A stretch of 64,000 nucleotides of DNA, taken from the NCBI GenBank assembly GCA_046350295.1, contig JAXMAR010000013.1, positions 98,282 to 162,281 on the forward strand, read 5' to 3'. This stretch comes from JAXMAR01 sp046350295. GTDB lineage: Bacteria; Planctomycetota; Planctomycetia; Gemmatales; Gemmataceae. Under the pieces are notes generated by a model. The model worked only from the letters and a program-made list of their open reading frames with translations. It did no database searches and was not told the origin of the DNA. A program made the translations under genes and the position numbers. The stretch's first letter is position 1, and each line of letters starts with the position of its first letter. Shown piece after piece: positions 1 through 8,744 of this stretch.

Positions 1-280
1 TGTGCAGGAGGAGCTTGCGCGGCCGCTTGGGCTTGTGGTTGAGGCGGTTGCCCATCGTGTATTCGGGGATGTCGGCCCCGATGAGCCAGAGCTCGCCGTC
101 GTCGATCTTGGCGTAGGCGTCCTCCAGGCTGGTCTGCCCTTCGCGCAGGCTTTTTACCTCCGTCCCCTGGAGGACGATGCCGCATTCCAGGGTGTCGAAA
201 ACGGCGTAATGGTGGTAAGCCCGGCGATTTCGGCAAATCGGCTTGAGGTCGTCTTCGGCTTTGTCTTTCTTGGGGGCCAT
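1..280 (-). CDS. smpB: SsrA-binding protein SmpB (3' end outside window)
   Basis: SmpB binds tmRNA and brings it to stalled ribosomes for trans-translation in the cytoplasm. Reading the minus strand from the ATG at 280-278 gives 93 residues with no stop before the window edge. The lysine-rich start is followed by segments typical of the SmpB OB-fold: CRNRRAYHHYAVFDTLECGI, then GTEVKSLREG, then EDAYAKIDDGELWL, and GNRLNHKPKRPRKLLLH near the edge. These match the conserved order of the family, which is usually about 150-160 residues, so roughly 60 C-terminal residues, including the functionally important basic tail, are missing here. It is divergent from the MazG-like gene at 465; the 184-base gap would hold both promoters. 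The assignment is confident; only its completeness is unknown. Confidence 0.93.
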   Translation of the reverse strand, partial: MAPKKDKAEDDLKPICRNRRAYHHYAVFDTLECGIVLQGTEVKSLREGQTSLEDAYAKIDDGELWLIGADIPEYTMGNRLNHKPKRPRKLLLH

Positions 281-464
281 GGGGTCATCGTAGCAGGCGC
301 GCCGAACGCCGTCTTCGGGACGCGGTCCGGCCCGGCTCCGCGAACCGGGGCTAAACAGGGACGCGTCGTTGACATTTCCGGGAAAATCGGCGCGAACGCA
401 AGAATCGCTAAAGTCCGCATCCCCGGCTTGCCGACAAAAGGAGGAAGGGACAGAGTCTCTCGAC

Positions 465-821
465 ATGCCGGACCAGACAACGACCCTGGATGCGCTCAAG
501 GAGGCGGTCCGACGCTTCGCCGAGGCGCGGGCGTGGCAGCCGTTCCATACGCCCAAGAATCTGGCGATGGCTCTCGGCGCCGAGGTCGGCGAGTTGATGG
601 AGCACTACCTCTGGGTCGAAGGGGAACCGAGCCGGGGGGTGACGAGTGACCCGGTGAAACGCGAAGCCGTCGCAGACGAGTTGGCCGATTGTCTGATCCT
701 CCTGCTCAATCTGAGTCTGGCGACCGGCATCGACCTCTCCGACGCCGCGACCGCGAAGCTCGCCAAGAATGAGCGGAAATACCCGGCCGAGAAGTACCGC
801 GGCCGCTGGACCGTCGACTAG
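465..821 (+). CDS. MazG-like nucleotide pyrophosphohydrolase
   Basis: Predicted 118-residue all-alpha NTP pyrophosphohydrolase of the MazG/dCTPase-like superfamily, which cleaves non-canonical (deoxy)nucleoside triphosphates to monophosphate and pyrophosphate using Mg2+. Visible signature: the first metal-binding helix EVGELMEHYLW (E-x-x-E at about residues 34-37 of the helix pair) and the second helix DELADCLILLLNL carrying E-x-x-x-D. The length suits the single-domain DCTPP1-like group. The ATG at 465 is chosen over an in-frame start at 369 because homology begins there and a GGAGGAAG lies about 18 bases upstream; that spacing is long, so the start is less certain than the family. The next gene begins 38 bases after the stop and may be cotranscribed. 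Confidence 0.82.
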   Translation: MPDQTTTLDALKEAVRRFAEARAWQPFHTPKNLAMALGAEVGELMEHYLWVEGEPSRGVTSDPVKREAVADELADCLILLLNLSLATGIDLSDAATAKLAKNERKYPAEKYRGRWTVD

Positions 822-858
822 GCAGGACGCAAGAGGACACGCGACCAGGAGCGAGAAC

Positions 859-3096
859 GTGCGCTACGGACGGATCGCCTTCATCCTGGCACTGCTGGCC
901 CTGACGGGCGCCTGGCTCGTTGCGCAGGAACGGCGCGAGCCTTGGCCGCCGCGCCCAGTCGTCCCGCCTGACTTCGAGGAGCAGGACGAGCCGCCATCCC
1001 GCCCGAAAGCGCCGCGACCGACGCCGGTTGCCCCACCCTCGACGCCTGTTTTCCCGCCCCCCGCGCTGGACCGCGATCTGCCGCCCCTGCCGTCGCTGGA
1101 AAAAATGGACGCGCCACTGCCGCCGCCCGCGCCGCCGCCCGCAACACCGCCCGCGCCGAAGTCTTCCGCCGCCCCGAAGCCGGCCGTTTTTCCGACGGGC
1201 CCCGAGACACCCACCAAGCCAACCCCCGCCGCGTTTCCGACCTCGCGCGCTCCCAGTCCGCAGCCGGCCCCCGTCGCCGAGCCACCGCCCGGACCTGGCC
1301 TCAGCGACCTTCCGCCACCCGCCCCAACACCACCACCAGCGCCGGCCCCGCCACCGGCTCCGACGCCAATGGCGCCTGCGCCGACCCCAACCGCCCCAAC
1401 GCTGGAGGCGCCCCCTCCGGCGCCGACGCCAAAGGCCATCGAGACGCCACTACCGGCGCCGAAGAAGATCGATGCCCCGGGGCCTGTCGTGCCGCCGCCG
1501 ATCGCCGAGCATGTCTCGCCCCGCGCGCCGAGCGTACCGGCCGCTCCGACGAGTGAGGGTCCGGCGAAGTTTCGGCTCCTCAAGACGATCCATCGCGCTG
1601 ACTCGACGCCGCCCTTGGCGTTTGCGCCGACGGATAGCGGGGTGACGACGACTCGCGCCATCGCCGTCGCCGGCGGGACCGTCATCATCGAAAAACGGGG
1701 GCCGGCTCATGTGAAGCACACCGACCCGATCCCGTACGTCATCTCGGTGCGCAACCCAACCAGTGTCCCCCTCTACCATGTGCGCATCGAGGACGAGATC
1801 CCGGCTCCGGCCCGTATTCTCTCTGCCAATCCGCCGCCCGATGTGGCCGCGGGCAAGCCGGTCTGGATTGTGCCGCTGCTCGGCGCCGGCGAGGAGAAAC
1901 AGATACGCATCACGCTCGAAGTGTCGCAGCCCGGTGAGCTGGAGACGGTAGCCCGCGTCTTTGTGCCCGCCGGCCAGAGCGCCGTTCGGACCGAGATTCA
2001 TCCCGGCGTCCTGCCGGCCGCAGGCGCCCCCGGCGGCGCCGTTTCGCCTCTCACACCCGTCACGCGCGAAAGCGGTTTGACGGTGCTGGTCAAAGCGCCG
2101 TCGAGCGCGGGCATCGGCGCCGCGGTGACGTTCGAGATCATCTTGCACAATACCAGCCGGGCGCCGACGGGACCGGTTCGCATCGCAGCCCAGATGTCCG
2201 AGGGTTTGAGCCATCCCGAAGGCGCCGAGATCGACGCGGACCTGAAGGGACTGGCGGGCGGCGCCCAGGAGACGCTCAAGCTTTCCCTCAAGACCACAAA
2301 GCCGGGCGCGCAGTCCCTGAGCGTTCAGGTTCGCAGCGCCGACGGCCAGACGGCGGCCAACCGCGCTCAGGTCATGGTCGGCGAGAGCGCGCTGCGCTTG
2401 AAACAGGCGGCCGAGACCCGGCTGATCGCGAATCGCGACGGCGAGCTGGCGATCGAAGTCGCGAACTATCAAGCCAGCGGCGTGCGCAACTTACTGGTGG
2501 TCGACAGCTTGCCGGCAGAAGTCGGGTTCGCCGGCGCCAGCGACCGCGGCATGTACCGGGAAGAGAGCCGGAGCGTGAGCTGGTTGATCGACTACCTGGC
2601 GCCGGGCGAGAGCAAGACGCTCAAGCTCAAGGTGCGTGGTCGCAAGACCGGCGAGTTCAGCCACGAGATCGTCGCGCGCTCGGATGCCCGTGAAGAAGGA
2701 CGGGCGCAGAGCAAGCTGCGGGTGGAAGGGCTGGTCGATCTGGCTGTCGATGTCAAGAAACGCGACGACGCCCTGGAGTTGGGCAAGGAAACGGTGTACG
2801 AGATTCAGGTCAAGAACCAGGGGAGCGGTCCGGCCACCGGAATCCAGCTCGCCGCCGCCGTGCCCGACGGCATGTCGGCCAACCGCGCCGAGGGACCGAC
2901 CGACTTCCGCATCGAGGGCCGAAGCCTGGTGTTCAGTCCGGTCCGGGCGCTCGCCCCCGGTGAAAAGACAAGCTACTACGTCGCCATGACGGCCCAGGCG
3001 GCCGGCGACCAGCGCCTGCGCGTGCGCGTCGCCAGCGACCAGGTCGCGACGCCGATCACGCGCGAAGAGCGGGTGTTCGTCTATCGCGATCGCTGA
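859..3096 (+). CDS. Proline-rich surface protein with DUF11-type repeats
   Basis: A 745-residue exported or membrane-anchored protein. Residues 4-22 form one hydrophobic segment (IAFILALLALTGAWLV) that can act as signal or anchor. Residues about 25-245 are a proline/alanine-rich low-complexity linker, probably crossing the cell wall or periplasm. The C-terminal two thirds contain about four immunoglobulin-like repeats of the DUF11/CARDB kind, each with a pattern such as Y-x-I-x-V-x-N near the middle and L-x-P-G-E-K near the end (about residues 260-380, 410-510, 515-620, 625-745). Such repeats are structural or adhesive in planctomycete surface proteins; no enzyme motif is visible. The GTG at 859 is preferred because AGGAG sits 8 bases upstream; an in-frame ATG at 769 would overlap the upstream gene by 53 bases. 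Confidence 0.72.
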   Translation: MRYGRIAFILALLALTGAWLVAQERREPWPPRPVVPPDFEEQDEPPSRPKAPRPTPVAPPSTPVFPPPALDRDLPPLPSLEKMDAPLPPPAPPPATPPAPKSSAAPKPAVFPTGPETPTKPTPAAFPTSRAPSPQPAPVAEPPPGPGLSDLPPPAPTPPPAPAPPPAPTPMAPAPTPTAPTLEAPPPAPTPKAIETPLPAPKKIDAPGPVVPPPIAEHVSPRAPSVPAAPTSEGPAKFRLLKTIHRADSTPPLAFAPTDSGVTTTRAIAVAGGTVIIEKRGPAHVKHTDPIPYVISVRNPTSVPLYHVRIEDEIPAPARILSANPPPDVAAGKPVWIVPLLGAGEEKQIRITLEVSQPGELETVARVFVPAGQSAVRTEIHPGVLPAAGAPGGAVSPLTPVTRESGLTVLVKAPSSAGIGAAVTFEIILHNTSRAPTGPVRIAAQMSEGLSHPEGAEIDADLKGLAGGAQETLKLSLKTTKPGAQSLSVQVRSADGQTAANRAQVMVGESALRLKQAAETRLIANRDGELAIEVANYQASGVRNLLVVDSLPAEVGFAGASDRGMYREESRSVSWLIDYLAPGESKTLKLKVRGRKTGEFSHEIVARSDAREEGRAQSKLRVEGLVDLAVDVKKRDDALELGKETVYEIQVKNQGSGPATGIQLAAAVPDGMSANRAEGPTDFRIEGRSLVFSPVRALAPGEKTSYYVAMTAQAAGDQRLRVRVASDQVATPITREERVFVYRDR

Positions 3097-3619
3097 ACCT
3101 GCGCTTGGAATGTGGAGCTTGGCTCTTGGAGTTCTTTGAAGTCAGGTTGTTCTTTTGAGGCGAGTTGTTATAAGCCTCCAATCCTGAAGCGAACAACAGG
3201 CAGGCCGAAAAGATCGAGTGGATTTGCTTAACAGTTGCCAACTATCAACAAGAGGAAAAAATCTTTTTGCCTTGGAAGGGCCTACTCGCTAAGCTTGTCG
3301 CATCTTGCCCTCCCTTCCAAGTCAGGAGCGTTAGCGGTCAGGAAGACTGCGATCGGGGAAAGGATTCCCCTTTTTGGCGACGCTTCCGACTCCGCCTTCG
3401 GCGCGATTCGACGCGTCTGCCGGCCGACCCCTACCGCTCTTGAGTCGATTGTTGGGCGAAGTTATGATCCGGCGAGGATCGGGGCCGGCACGGACGCCGG
3501 GCGCTCGGATCTCCCACTCGACCCAATCCGAACACACGCGGAAAAACGGGACAAGAACGCGGAGGCGCCTGGCCGCCACGGAGGGGACCGTGCGCGCCGC
3601 GGGGAGGGGAGGTTTCGGT
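3097..3619. other. Intergenic region with an AT-richer block
   Basis: No convincing gene is seen over these 523 bases. The stretch from about 3120 to 3270 is clearly lower in GC than its surroundings and contains short A and T runs, so it may contain the promoter for rimI, but no clean -35/-10 pair could be assigned. Short open frames on both strands have no recognisable sequence and overlap neighbouring gene ends. Confidence 0.4.
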
Positions 3620-4153
3620 ATGAACGCGGGTCGAACCGAAAAGGAACAAGCGCGCGTCCACATCCGCTGGATGATCCGCCGCGACATGGCCGAAGTGCTT
3701 CAAACCGAGCACCTCAGCTTCGACCACTCCTGGTCCGAAGAAGACTTCCTCCGCTGCCTGCGCCAGCGCAACTGCATCGGCATGGTCGCCGAGCATGGCG
3801 AGAAGGTCGTCGGCTTCATGATCTACGAGCTGCACAAGAACCGCCTGCACATCCTCAACTTCGCCGTCCATCCCGGCTGGCGCCGCCTCTCGGTCGGCTC
3901 GCAGATGGTGGCGAAGCTAATCAGCAAGCTGTCCAGCCACCGCCGCACCCGCATCACGCTCGAGGTGCGCGAGACGAACCTTGCCGCTCAGCTCTTCTTC
4001 CGCAAGCAGGAGTTCCGGGCCGTGCGCGTCCTGCGCGCCTTCTACGAGGACTCCGGGGAAGACGCCTTCCTCATGGAATATCGCTTCGGCGATGAGACCG
4101 GCGAGGAGATCGAGGAAACGGTGAACCGGATCGCGCATGCAGGGGAGAACTGA
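3620..4153 (+). CDS. rimI: RimI-like N-alpha-acetyltransferase (GNAT)
   Basis: A 177-residue GNAT-fold acetyltransferase resembling RimI, which acetylates the N-terminal alanine of ribosomal protein bS18 using acetyl-CoA. After a short polar start, the sequence shows the RimI pattern: IRRDMAEVLQTE (strand/helix 1), SWSEEDFLRCL, then GEKVVGFMIYEL, and the beta4 segment LHILNFAVHPGWRRLSVG that leads into the pyrophosphate-binding loop. RITLEVRETNLAAQLFFRK is the usual beta5-alpha4 region, ending with the aromatic FYEDSGEDAFLMEY. The ATG at 3620 has a strong purine-rich ribosome site (GGGGAGGGGAGG) about 7 bases upstream; longer in-frame starts add only low-quality sequence. Its likely substrate gene, rpsR, is at 56834. 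A related GNAT activity cannot be ruled out. Confidence 0.85.
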   Translation: MNAGRTEKEQARVHIRWMIRRDMAEVLQTEHLSFDHSWSEEDFLRCLRQRNCIGMVAEHGEKVVGFMIYELHKNRLHILNFAVHPGWRRLSVGSQMVAKLISKLSSHRRTRITLEVRETNLAAQLFFRKQEFRAVRVLRAFYEDSGEDAFLMEYRFGDETGEEIEETVNRIAHAGEN

Positions 4154-4724
4154 CGGCCAGCCTCGGGCCGACACAACGACGAAACAGCGAGACCATCGGC
4201 GCCATTCGCCGGTGGTTTTTCATTTTGCGCGCACCGCCCGTTCGCTCGGGATCGAACAGCAGGGCCGGGAATTGAGTGTGATCGTCAAAGACGGCCCCGG
4301 TGAGCGTCGCATAGGTCAACGAGGCGCCGGTGAAATTGGCGCCCTGGAGTTGCGCTCCCGGCAAATCGACGCCTGTCAGGTTCGCGCCGGTAAAGTTCGC
4401 GCCCTGCAACTGCGCCTCGCGCAGGGTCGCCGCGTCGAGATCGGCCCCGGTCAGATTGGCGCCTTGAAGGTTCGCCCCGGTGAGATCAGCGACATTCAGG
4501 TTCGCCCCGGTCAGGTTCGCGCCGCGCAGGTCGCATCCCGTCAGGTTGCTCCGCGACAGGTCCGCCACCGCCAGGTTCGCCCCCTCCAGATTGGCGCCGC
4601 GCAGGTCCATCCCGCTGAGCACCGCGACCGCCAGATTCATCCGCGCCAGGTTTGCGCCTGTCAGCGAATCCGCCTCTACCTTGTGAATTGTCTCGTCGGT
4701 GAACTGCCGCTTGATCTCGATCAT
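4071..4724 (-). CDS. Pentapeptide-repeat protein
   Basis: A 217-residue protein. After about 15 leading residues (MIEIKRQFTDETIHKVE), residues about 20-138 are tandem pentapeptides of the A-(D/N)-L-x-x type, for example GANLEGANLAVADLSRSNL, which fold as a right-handed quadrilateral beta-helix. Such proteins act as protein-binding or DNA-mimicking scaffolds; nothing here identifies a target. The ATG at 4724 is chosen because homology-like sequence begins there. After the repeats the last 60 residues are arginine-rich and lack the repeat; the last 83 bases run antisense into the end of rimI. That tail may be an artefact of a lost stop or a frameshift after about residue 150. The gene diverges from the one at 4916. 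Confidence 0.75.
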   Translation of the reverse strand: MIEIKRQFTDETIHKVEADSLTGANLARMNLAVAVLSGMDLRGANLEGANLAVADLSRSNLTGCDLRGANLTGANLNVADLTGANLQGANLTGADLDAATLREAQLQGANFTGANLTGVDLPGAQLQGANFTGASLTYATLTGAVFDDHTQFPALLFDPERTGGARKMKNHRRMAPMVSLFRRCVGPRLAVSSPLHARSGSPFPRSPRRSHRRSDIP

Positions 4725-4915
4725 CGTCCCATTCCCGCCTGGGCCACAGGGTTGGCTGGACAAAGGATTGTCCCTGTTTTTCCCAGCCTCTGCAAGCCGA
4801 TTACGCTCGCCTTGTTTTTTTGAATCGGCCCCGTTATGCCGCGCGTTGAAGCAGGCGCCGGCGGCCCTTCGCGAGCGCCGTCCGCGAGCGCCTTCCGCCC
4901 GAAAGGTGAGTGACC

Positions 4916-6274
4916 ATGACCTCCCCCGCGCAAAGCACGAGCCGTCACGAAGAGCGCCGCGACGCGCGGAGCGCCTGCGACCCGGCACACGCGACGCGCA
5001 TCACCCATTTGCCCTTCCCGTTCCACCCCGCGCGCGGCCCGGCGCCGACTTCGCCCGAGCCCCGCCCCGCTCCATCGGGCTTCTGGCTCGCCTTCCTCGG
5101 GCTCACCGGCTTCGCGCTGGCCCTCGTCGCCTGGGGCGCCTGGCGCCAGGTCAATGCCGAAAAATCCTTGCGGGAAGGCCGTCTCGCCTCTACATTGGAC
5201 TTGGTCGTGGCGGAGGCGAAGAAGCCGGCGCCGCGGTTGGAAACGGAACCCATTCCCCCCAAGCACAAGGAAGAGCCACCGCTCCCGGCGCCACCCCCGG
5301 TGGAGCCTCCGCCCCTCGTGCGGACGGAAGCGATCATCCCGCCTCCGCCCCCACTGCCGGAGCCGCCGCGCAAGCTCGAACCGCCCAAAATCGACGTCAC
5401 GCCCAGGATCGACGTCCCGGCGAAAATCGAGTTGCCGCCCGTGCCGCCGCCGATGCTGGTAGCGCCGCCGGTCGAGCTGCCGCCGGTGGACTTGCCCGTG
5501 ATTCCGAGTGTGGAAGCGCCCAAGCCTGTGCCGCCGCCGGCCGCGGCGCCGCAGGAAGTTGACGAATACCCGTTGGTCTTCACCCGCGCCAGTGCTTCTG
5601 GAGAAACACCCATGCTGCGCAACTGGAAGATGCTCGCTGTCTATTCGCTGACGGTCGTCGTCGTCAGCCAGCCCGCTCCCGTCGTCGCTCAAGACGAGCT
5701 CGGCAAGCGGCTCGACAAGATCGAAGCCTCCCTCAAGAAATCCTTCGAGGACCTGGGAGGCGACGTCGGCTCCCTCAAGAACCAACTCACCAAGCTCCAG
5801 GTCGATGTCGCCGCCCTTCAGCTCGACAGCAAGGTGCGGATCGACGCGCTCGAGAGCCAGGTCGCCAAGCTGCAGAAGGAGATCGACGGCCTGCGCAAGC
5901 GGCTCGACTCCGACCTGACGCGCGTCGGCAGCAGCCCCATCGACAAGGCCGGCTTCGATGACGTCAAGGCCCGCCTCGAGGGAATCGAAAAAGCCATCCG
6001 CGGCCTGACGCCCCCCGCCTCACGCACCGCCCTCTCTCCGGGCGCCGCGCCGGGCGCCGCCGGCCGCGTGATGTTCGTCAACAACTATCCCGAAGAGTTG
6101 CTGCTCGTCCTCAACGGCAGGAACTTCCGCGTCGCCCCGATGACGACGCTCCCGATTGACGGCGTGCCCGCCGGCAGCCTCAACTACGAGGTCATCTCGC
6201 CGACGTGGGGCCTCCGCGCCCGACGCAGCGCCGCCCTCGCCGGCGGCGAGACCTTCACGCTGACCGCGAACTGA
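4916..6274 (+). CDS. Proline-rich membrane protein joined in frame to a coiled-coil secreted protein
   Basis: One uninterrupted 452-codon frame that looks like two proteins. The first part has a transmembrane helix at residues 56-76 (FWLAFLGLTGFALALVAWGAW) followed by a proline/glutamate-rich linker to about residue 230. At residue 233 (ATG at 5612) comes a second typical signal peptide, MLRNWKMLAVYSLTVVVVS, ending near VVAQ, with its own GGAGAAA ribosome site 5 bases upstream. It is followed by a heptad-rich coiled coil (about residues 255-335) and a small C-terminal beta domain (VMFVNNYPEELLLVLNG to the end) like planctomycete surface proteins. Either the products are fused, or the second is also translated separately. 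No function is recognised. The first start lies just after GAAAGGTGAG. Confidence 0.65.
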   Translation: MTSPAQSTSRHEERRDARSACDPAHATRITHLPFPFHPARGPAPTSPEPRPAPSGFWLAFLGLTGFALALVAWGAWRQVNAEKSLREGRLASTLDLVVAEAKKPAPRLETEPIPPKHKEEPPLPAPPPVEPPPLVRTEAIIPPPPPLPEPPRKLEPPKIDVTPRIDVPAKIELPPVPPPMLVAPPVELPPVDLPVIPSVEAPKPVPPPAAAPQEVDEYPLVFTRASASGETPMLRNWKMLAVYSLTVVVVSQPAPVVAQDELGKRLDKIEASLKKSFEDLGGDVGSLKNQLTKLQVDVAALQLDSKVRIDALESQVAKLQKEIDGLRKRLDSDLTRVGSSPIDKAGFDDVKARLEGIEKAIRGLTPPASRTALSPGAAPGAAGRVMFVNNYPEELLLVLNGRNFRVAPMTTLPIDGVPAGSLNYEVISPTWGLRARRSAALAGGETFTLTAN

Positions 6275-6297
6275 GACGCCACGACGTTACCAAAGAA

Positions 6298-6327
6298 ATC
6301 CAGGACTCAACGTCCTGGATTTTTTTG
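6298..6327 (+). terminator. Rho-independent terminator
   Basis: Perfect 9-bp stem: ATCCAGGAC (6298-6306) pairs with GTCCTGGAT (6312-6320) around a 5-base loop, followed immediately by a run of seven T (6320-6326). It lies 24 bases after the stop of the gene at 4916 and reads in the same direction. Confidence 0.93.
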
Positions 6328-6411
6328 TATCTCTCCTCCGTTTAGCGTTCGTGCCGCTGCGCCCTAAAATACCCCCCTCATCAACCCGATCACCGTGCAA
6401 GGAGCACAGCC

Positions 6412-6954
6412 ATGGATTCAACCCTTCGCGCCGCGGTCCTGGTGGAACAGCAGTACCAGGAGATGGAGGTCTGGTACCCCTACTACCGCCTCAAGGAAGC
6501 CGGCGTCAAGGTGACGCTCGTCGGCCCCGAAGCCGGCGCCACCTACCCCAGCAAGCTCGGCTACCCCGCCAAGTCGGACAAATCGGCCCGCGACGTCTCC
6601 GCCAAGGACTTTGACCTCCTCGTCATCCCCGGCGGCTTCGCCCCCGATTTCCTGCGCCGCCATGAGGCCGTCATCAAGCTCGTCAGCGACATGGCCGAGG
6701 AAGGCAAGATCGTCGCCGCCATCTGCCACGGCCCCTGGGTCCTCTGCTCCACCCAGGCGCTCAAGGGCAAGAAGGCGACCTGCTTCTTCGCCATCAAGGA
6801 CGACGTCGCCAACGCCGGCGCCCGCTACATCGACGCCGAAGTCGTCCGCGACGGCAATCTCATCACCAGCCGCAAGCCCGACGACCTGCCCGCGTTCATG
6901 CAATCGATCTTCGAAGCGGCGAAGGAACGTAAACCTGCGATGGCCGCCCGCTGA
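6412..6954 (+). CDS. DJ-1/PfpI family protein
   Basis: A 180-residue class I glutamine amidotransferase-like protein of the DJ-1/PfpI superfamily, members of which act as deglycases, chaperones or peptidases in the cytoplasm. The nucleophile elbow is AAICHGPWVL with Cys105-His106, and the preceding segment DFDLLVIPGGFAPDFLR is the characteristic oxyanion-hole strand. E17 or E19 in the YQEMEVWYP segment is the probable acidic partner. Length and domain order match stand-alone PfpI proteins. The start ATG has AAGGAG 8 bases upstream, and a strong terminator separates it from the gene before. Exact substrate cannot be read from the sequence. Confidence 0.88.
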   Translation: MDSTLRAAVLVEQQYQEMEVWYPYYRLKEAGVKVTLVGPEAGATYPSKLGYPAKSDKSARDVSAKDFDLLVIPGGFAPDFLRRHEAVIKLVSDMAEEGKIVAAICHGPWVLCSTQALKGKKATCFFAIKDDVANAGARYIDAEVVRDGNLITSRKPDDLPAFMQSIFEAAKERKPAMAAR

Positions 6955-6963
6955 AGTCTTTCA

Positions 6964-7019
6964 GAGCCGGAAGCGTAAGCGACGGGCGTAGCCTCAAACG
7001 TCGCTCACGCTTCCGGCTC
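6964..7019. repeat. Inverted repeat, 21-nt arms
   Basis: Arms at 6964-6984 (beginning GAGCCGGAAGCG) and 6999-7019 are reverse complements with one mismatch; the spacer is 14 bases. It fills the gap between the PfpI and DUF3052 genes. It is REP/palindrome-like and could form a strong hairpin, but no T run follows, so it is not a standard terminator. Confidence 0.85.
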
Positions 7020-7038
7020 CGACAATCCAAACCTAACG

Positions 7039-7458
7039 ATGGCCGGCTACTCCGGAACCCCGCTCGCGAAAAAGCTCGGCCTGAAGGAAGGCCAAACCGT
7101 CGCCTTCCTCCAGGCCCCGGAGAACCTCACGGCGCTCCTCGAGCCGCTCCCCACAGACCTACGCATCCACAACCGCCTCGCTGCCGACCTCAGTGTCCTC
7201 CTCTTTTTCACGACGCGCCGCGCCGAGCTTGAAAAAAAGTTCGACCGCCTGCAAGCCTCCCTGCTCCCCAACGGCGGCCTCTGGATCTGCTGGCCGAAAA
7301 AGGCTTCCGGCGTCGAGACCGATGTGAACGAAAACATCGTCCGCGACATCGCCCTGGCAAACGGCCTCGTCGACAACAAGGTCTGCGCCATCGATGAGAC
7401 CTGGTCGGGGCTGCGTCTGGTGTTCCGCTTGAAAGACCGACCGAAGAACAAATCATGA
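7039..7458 (+). CDS. DUF3052 family protein
   Basis: A 139-residue cytoplasmic protein of uncharacterised family DUF3052. The start (GYSGTPLAKKLGLKEGQTVA) and the middle pattern LLFFTTRRAELEKKFDRL followed by GGLWICWPKKASG and a DVNENIVRDIALANGLVDNK segment are diagnostic. The ending VDNKVCAIDETWSGLRLVFR is also typical. The family lacks a known activity. Its stop codon overlaps the start of the Gfo/Idh-type gene by four bases (ATGA at 7455-7458), so the two are translationally coupled. Confidence 0.85.
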   Translation: MAGYSGTPLAKKLGLKEGQTVAFLQAPENLTALLEPLPTDLRIHNRLAADLSVLLFFTTRRAELEKKFDRLQASLLPNGGLWICWPKKASGVETDVNENIVRDIALANGLVDNKVCAIDETWSGLRLVFRLKDRPKNKS

Positions 7459-8724
7459 CAACCCCACGCCTCCGCGCCGGCATGGTCGGCCTCGGCATGA
7501 TCTTCGACGAGACCTACCGCCCCTTCTTCGAGCAGGCGCGCCGCGGCGGCCTTTATCGCCGGGACTTCGGCCTCGTCGAAGTCGACCTCAGCGCCGCCGC
7601 CAGCCGCACCGGCGCCCGCGCCGATCGCTATCGCAAGGAGGCCGGCGACCGTATCGGCCCCTTCCTAAGCTTCGCCGGCGCCGACGCCACGAGCCGCCTG
7701 CTGGAGCACGTTGACGCCGTCTGCGTCGCCACGCCGGACGACCGCCACTTCGAAGCCGCCCGGCTCGCCCTCGAAGCGAGTAAGCACGTCCTCATCGAAA
7801 AGCCCTGCGTCCTGCGCTGCAAGAGCTGGACATCCTCACCGACCTCGCGAAAAAGAAAACGTCCTCGCCAAGGTCGTCTATCACAAACTCGCCGACCCCG
7901 ATCACAAGAAGCTGCGCACTCACGTCGTCGACGGCGTCCTCAAGCACGTCAACAACGGCTACTGCTCGCTCCTGGAGCCCAAGTCGATCAGCGGGGGTCA
8001 GTTCGCCGAATGGATCCAGGGCCGCAATCCCGGAACGTATGTCGCCGTCCACTATCTCAAGCTCATCGATTTCACCTTCGGCCCCGACTGGAAGCTGAAG
8101 CGCGTGAGCGCCAATGGTCAACGCGGCCTCGTCGGCCTGGCGACCGGGAACACCTGGGACTCCGTGCAGACGCAGATTGTCTACGTCCATCCCGACGGCC
8201 GCGAAGCCGCGTTCGACATCCACACCAGCTGGGTGACGCCCGACAACTTCCCCGGCTACGTCGAGCAGGAGGTGCAATTCCGCTTCGACAACGGCGTCTG
8301 GAACGCCCACCAGCGCAAGCGCGGCGTCGAGGTGACGGTGGAAGGCAAGACGCCGCACACGATGAAGAACACGCCGAACCATCACTACAACGGCGCCTTC
8401 CTGGAGCCCTGGGGCGAGCGCTCCCAGCGCGGCTACGGGGTGGAGATTATCCAGAAGTTCTTCGAGGAGGTCGCCTTCGTCGAGTTCGCCGGCCCGCCGG
8501 AGAAACGCAGCGACCGCCTCGAGTCGATGCGGCGCCTCGCGTACAACGACGTGCAAAGCGACCGCAACGTCGTCGCCGCGGTGCAGGCGATGGAAGCGAT
8601 CCTCGCCGGGCATGCGGAGGGTCGCCCAGGGGGCGTCGTGGAAGTGAACGGCACGAATGGCGGACTCGCGCTCTGGTTGCCGGGACAGGCGAAGCCGCAG
8701 ACGCTGTACGCGGAAACTGTGTGA
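7455..8724 (+). pseudogene. Gfo/Idh/MocA-type oxidoreductase with two frameshifts
   Basis: Encodes a NAD(P)-dependent dehydrogenase-like protein of about 420 residues, split over three frames. The first frame (from 7455) carries the Rossmann start RAGMVGLGMIFDETYRPFF and the DAVCVATPDDRHFEAARLAL ... KHVLIEKPC segment that contains the family EKP motif. Near 7814-7817 the frame must shift by one base to read LQELDILTDLAKKK, and again near 7850-7858, in a run of A, to reach NVLAKVVYHKLADPDHKKLR, after which the C-terminal domain is open to 8724. Both breaks look like single-base losses only about 40 bases apart. It may be inactive, or the sequence may contain errors. The start overlaps the DUF3052 stop. 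Confidence 0.8.
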
Positions 8725-8744
8725 CGATTCGCAATGCCGCTTCG

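Noticed and set aside
864..1688. Long glycine-rich open frame on the minus strand
   Set aside because: It is the antisense image of the proline-rich part of the DUF11 gene and has no start signal or family match.
3056..3241. 61-residue open frame on the minus strand with a hydrophobic start
   Set aside because: Overlaps the end of the DUF11 gene, no ribosome site, no recognised sequence.
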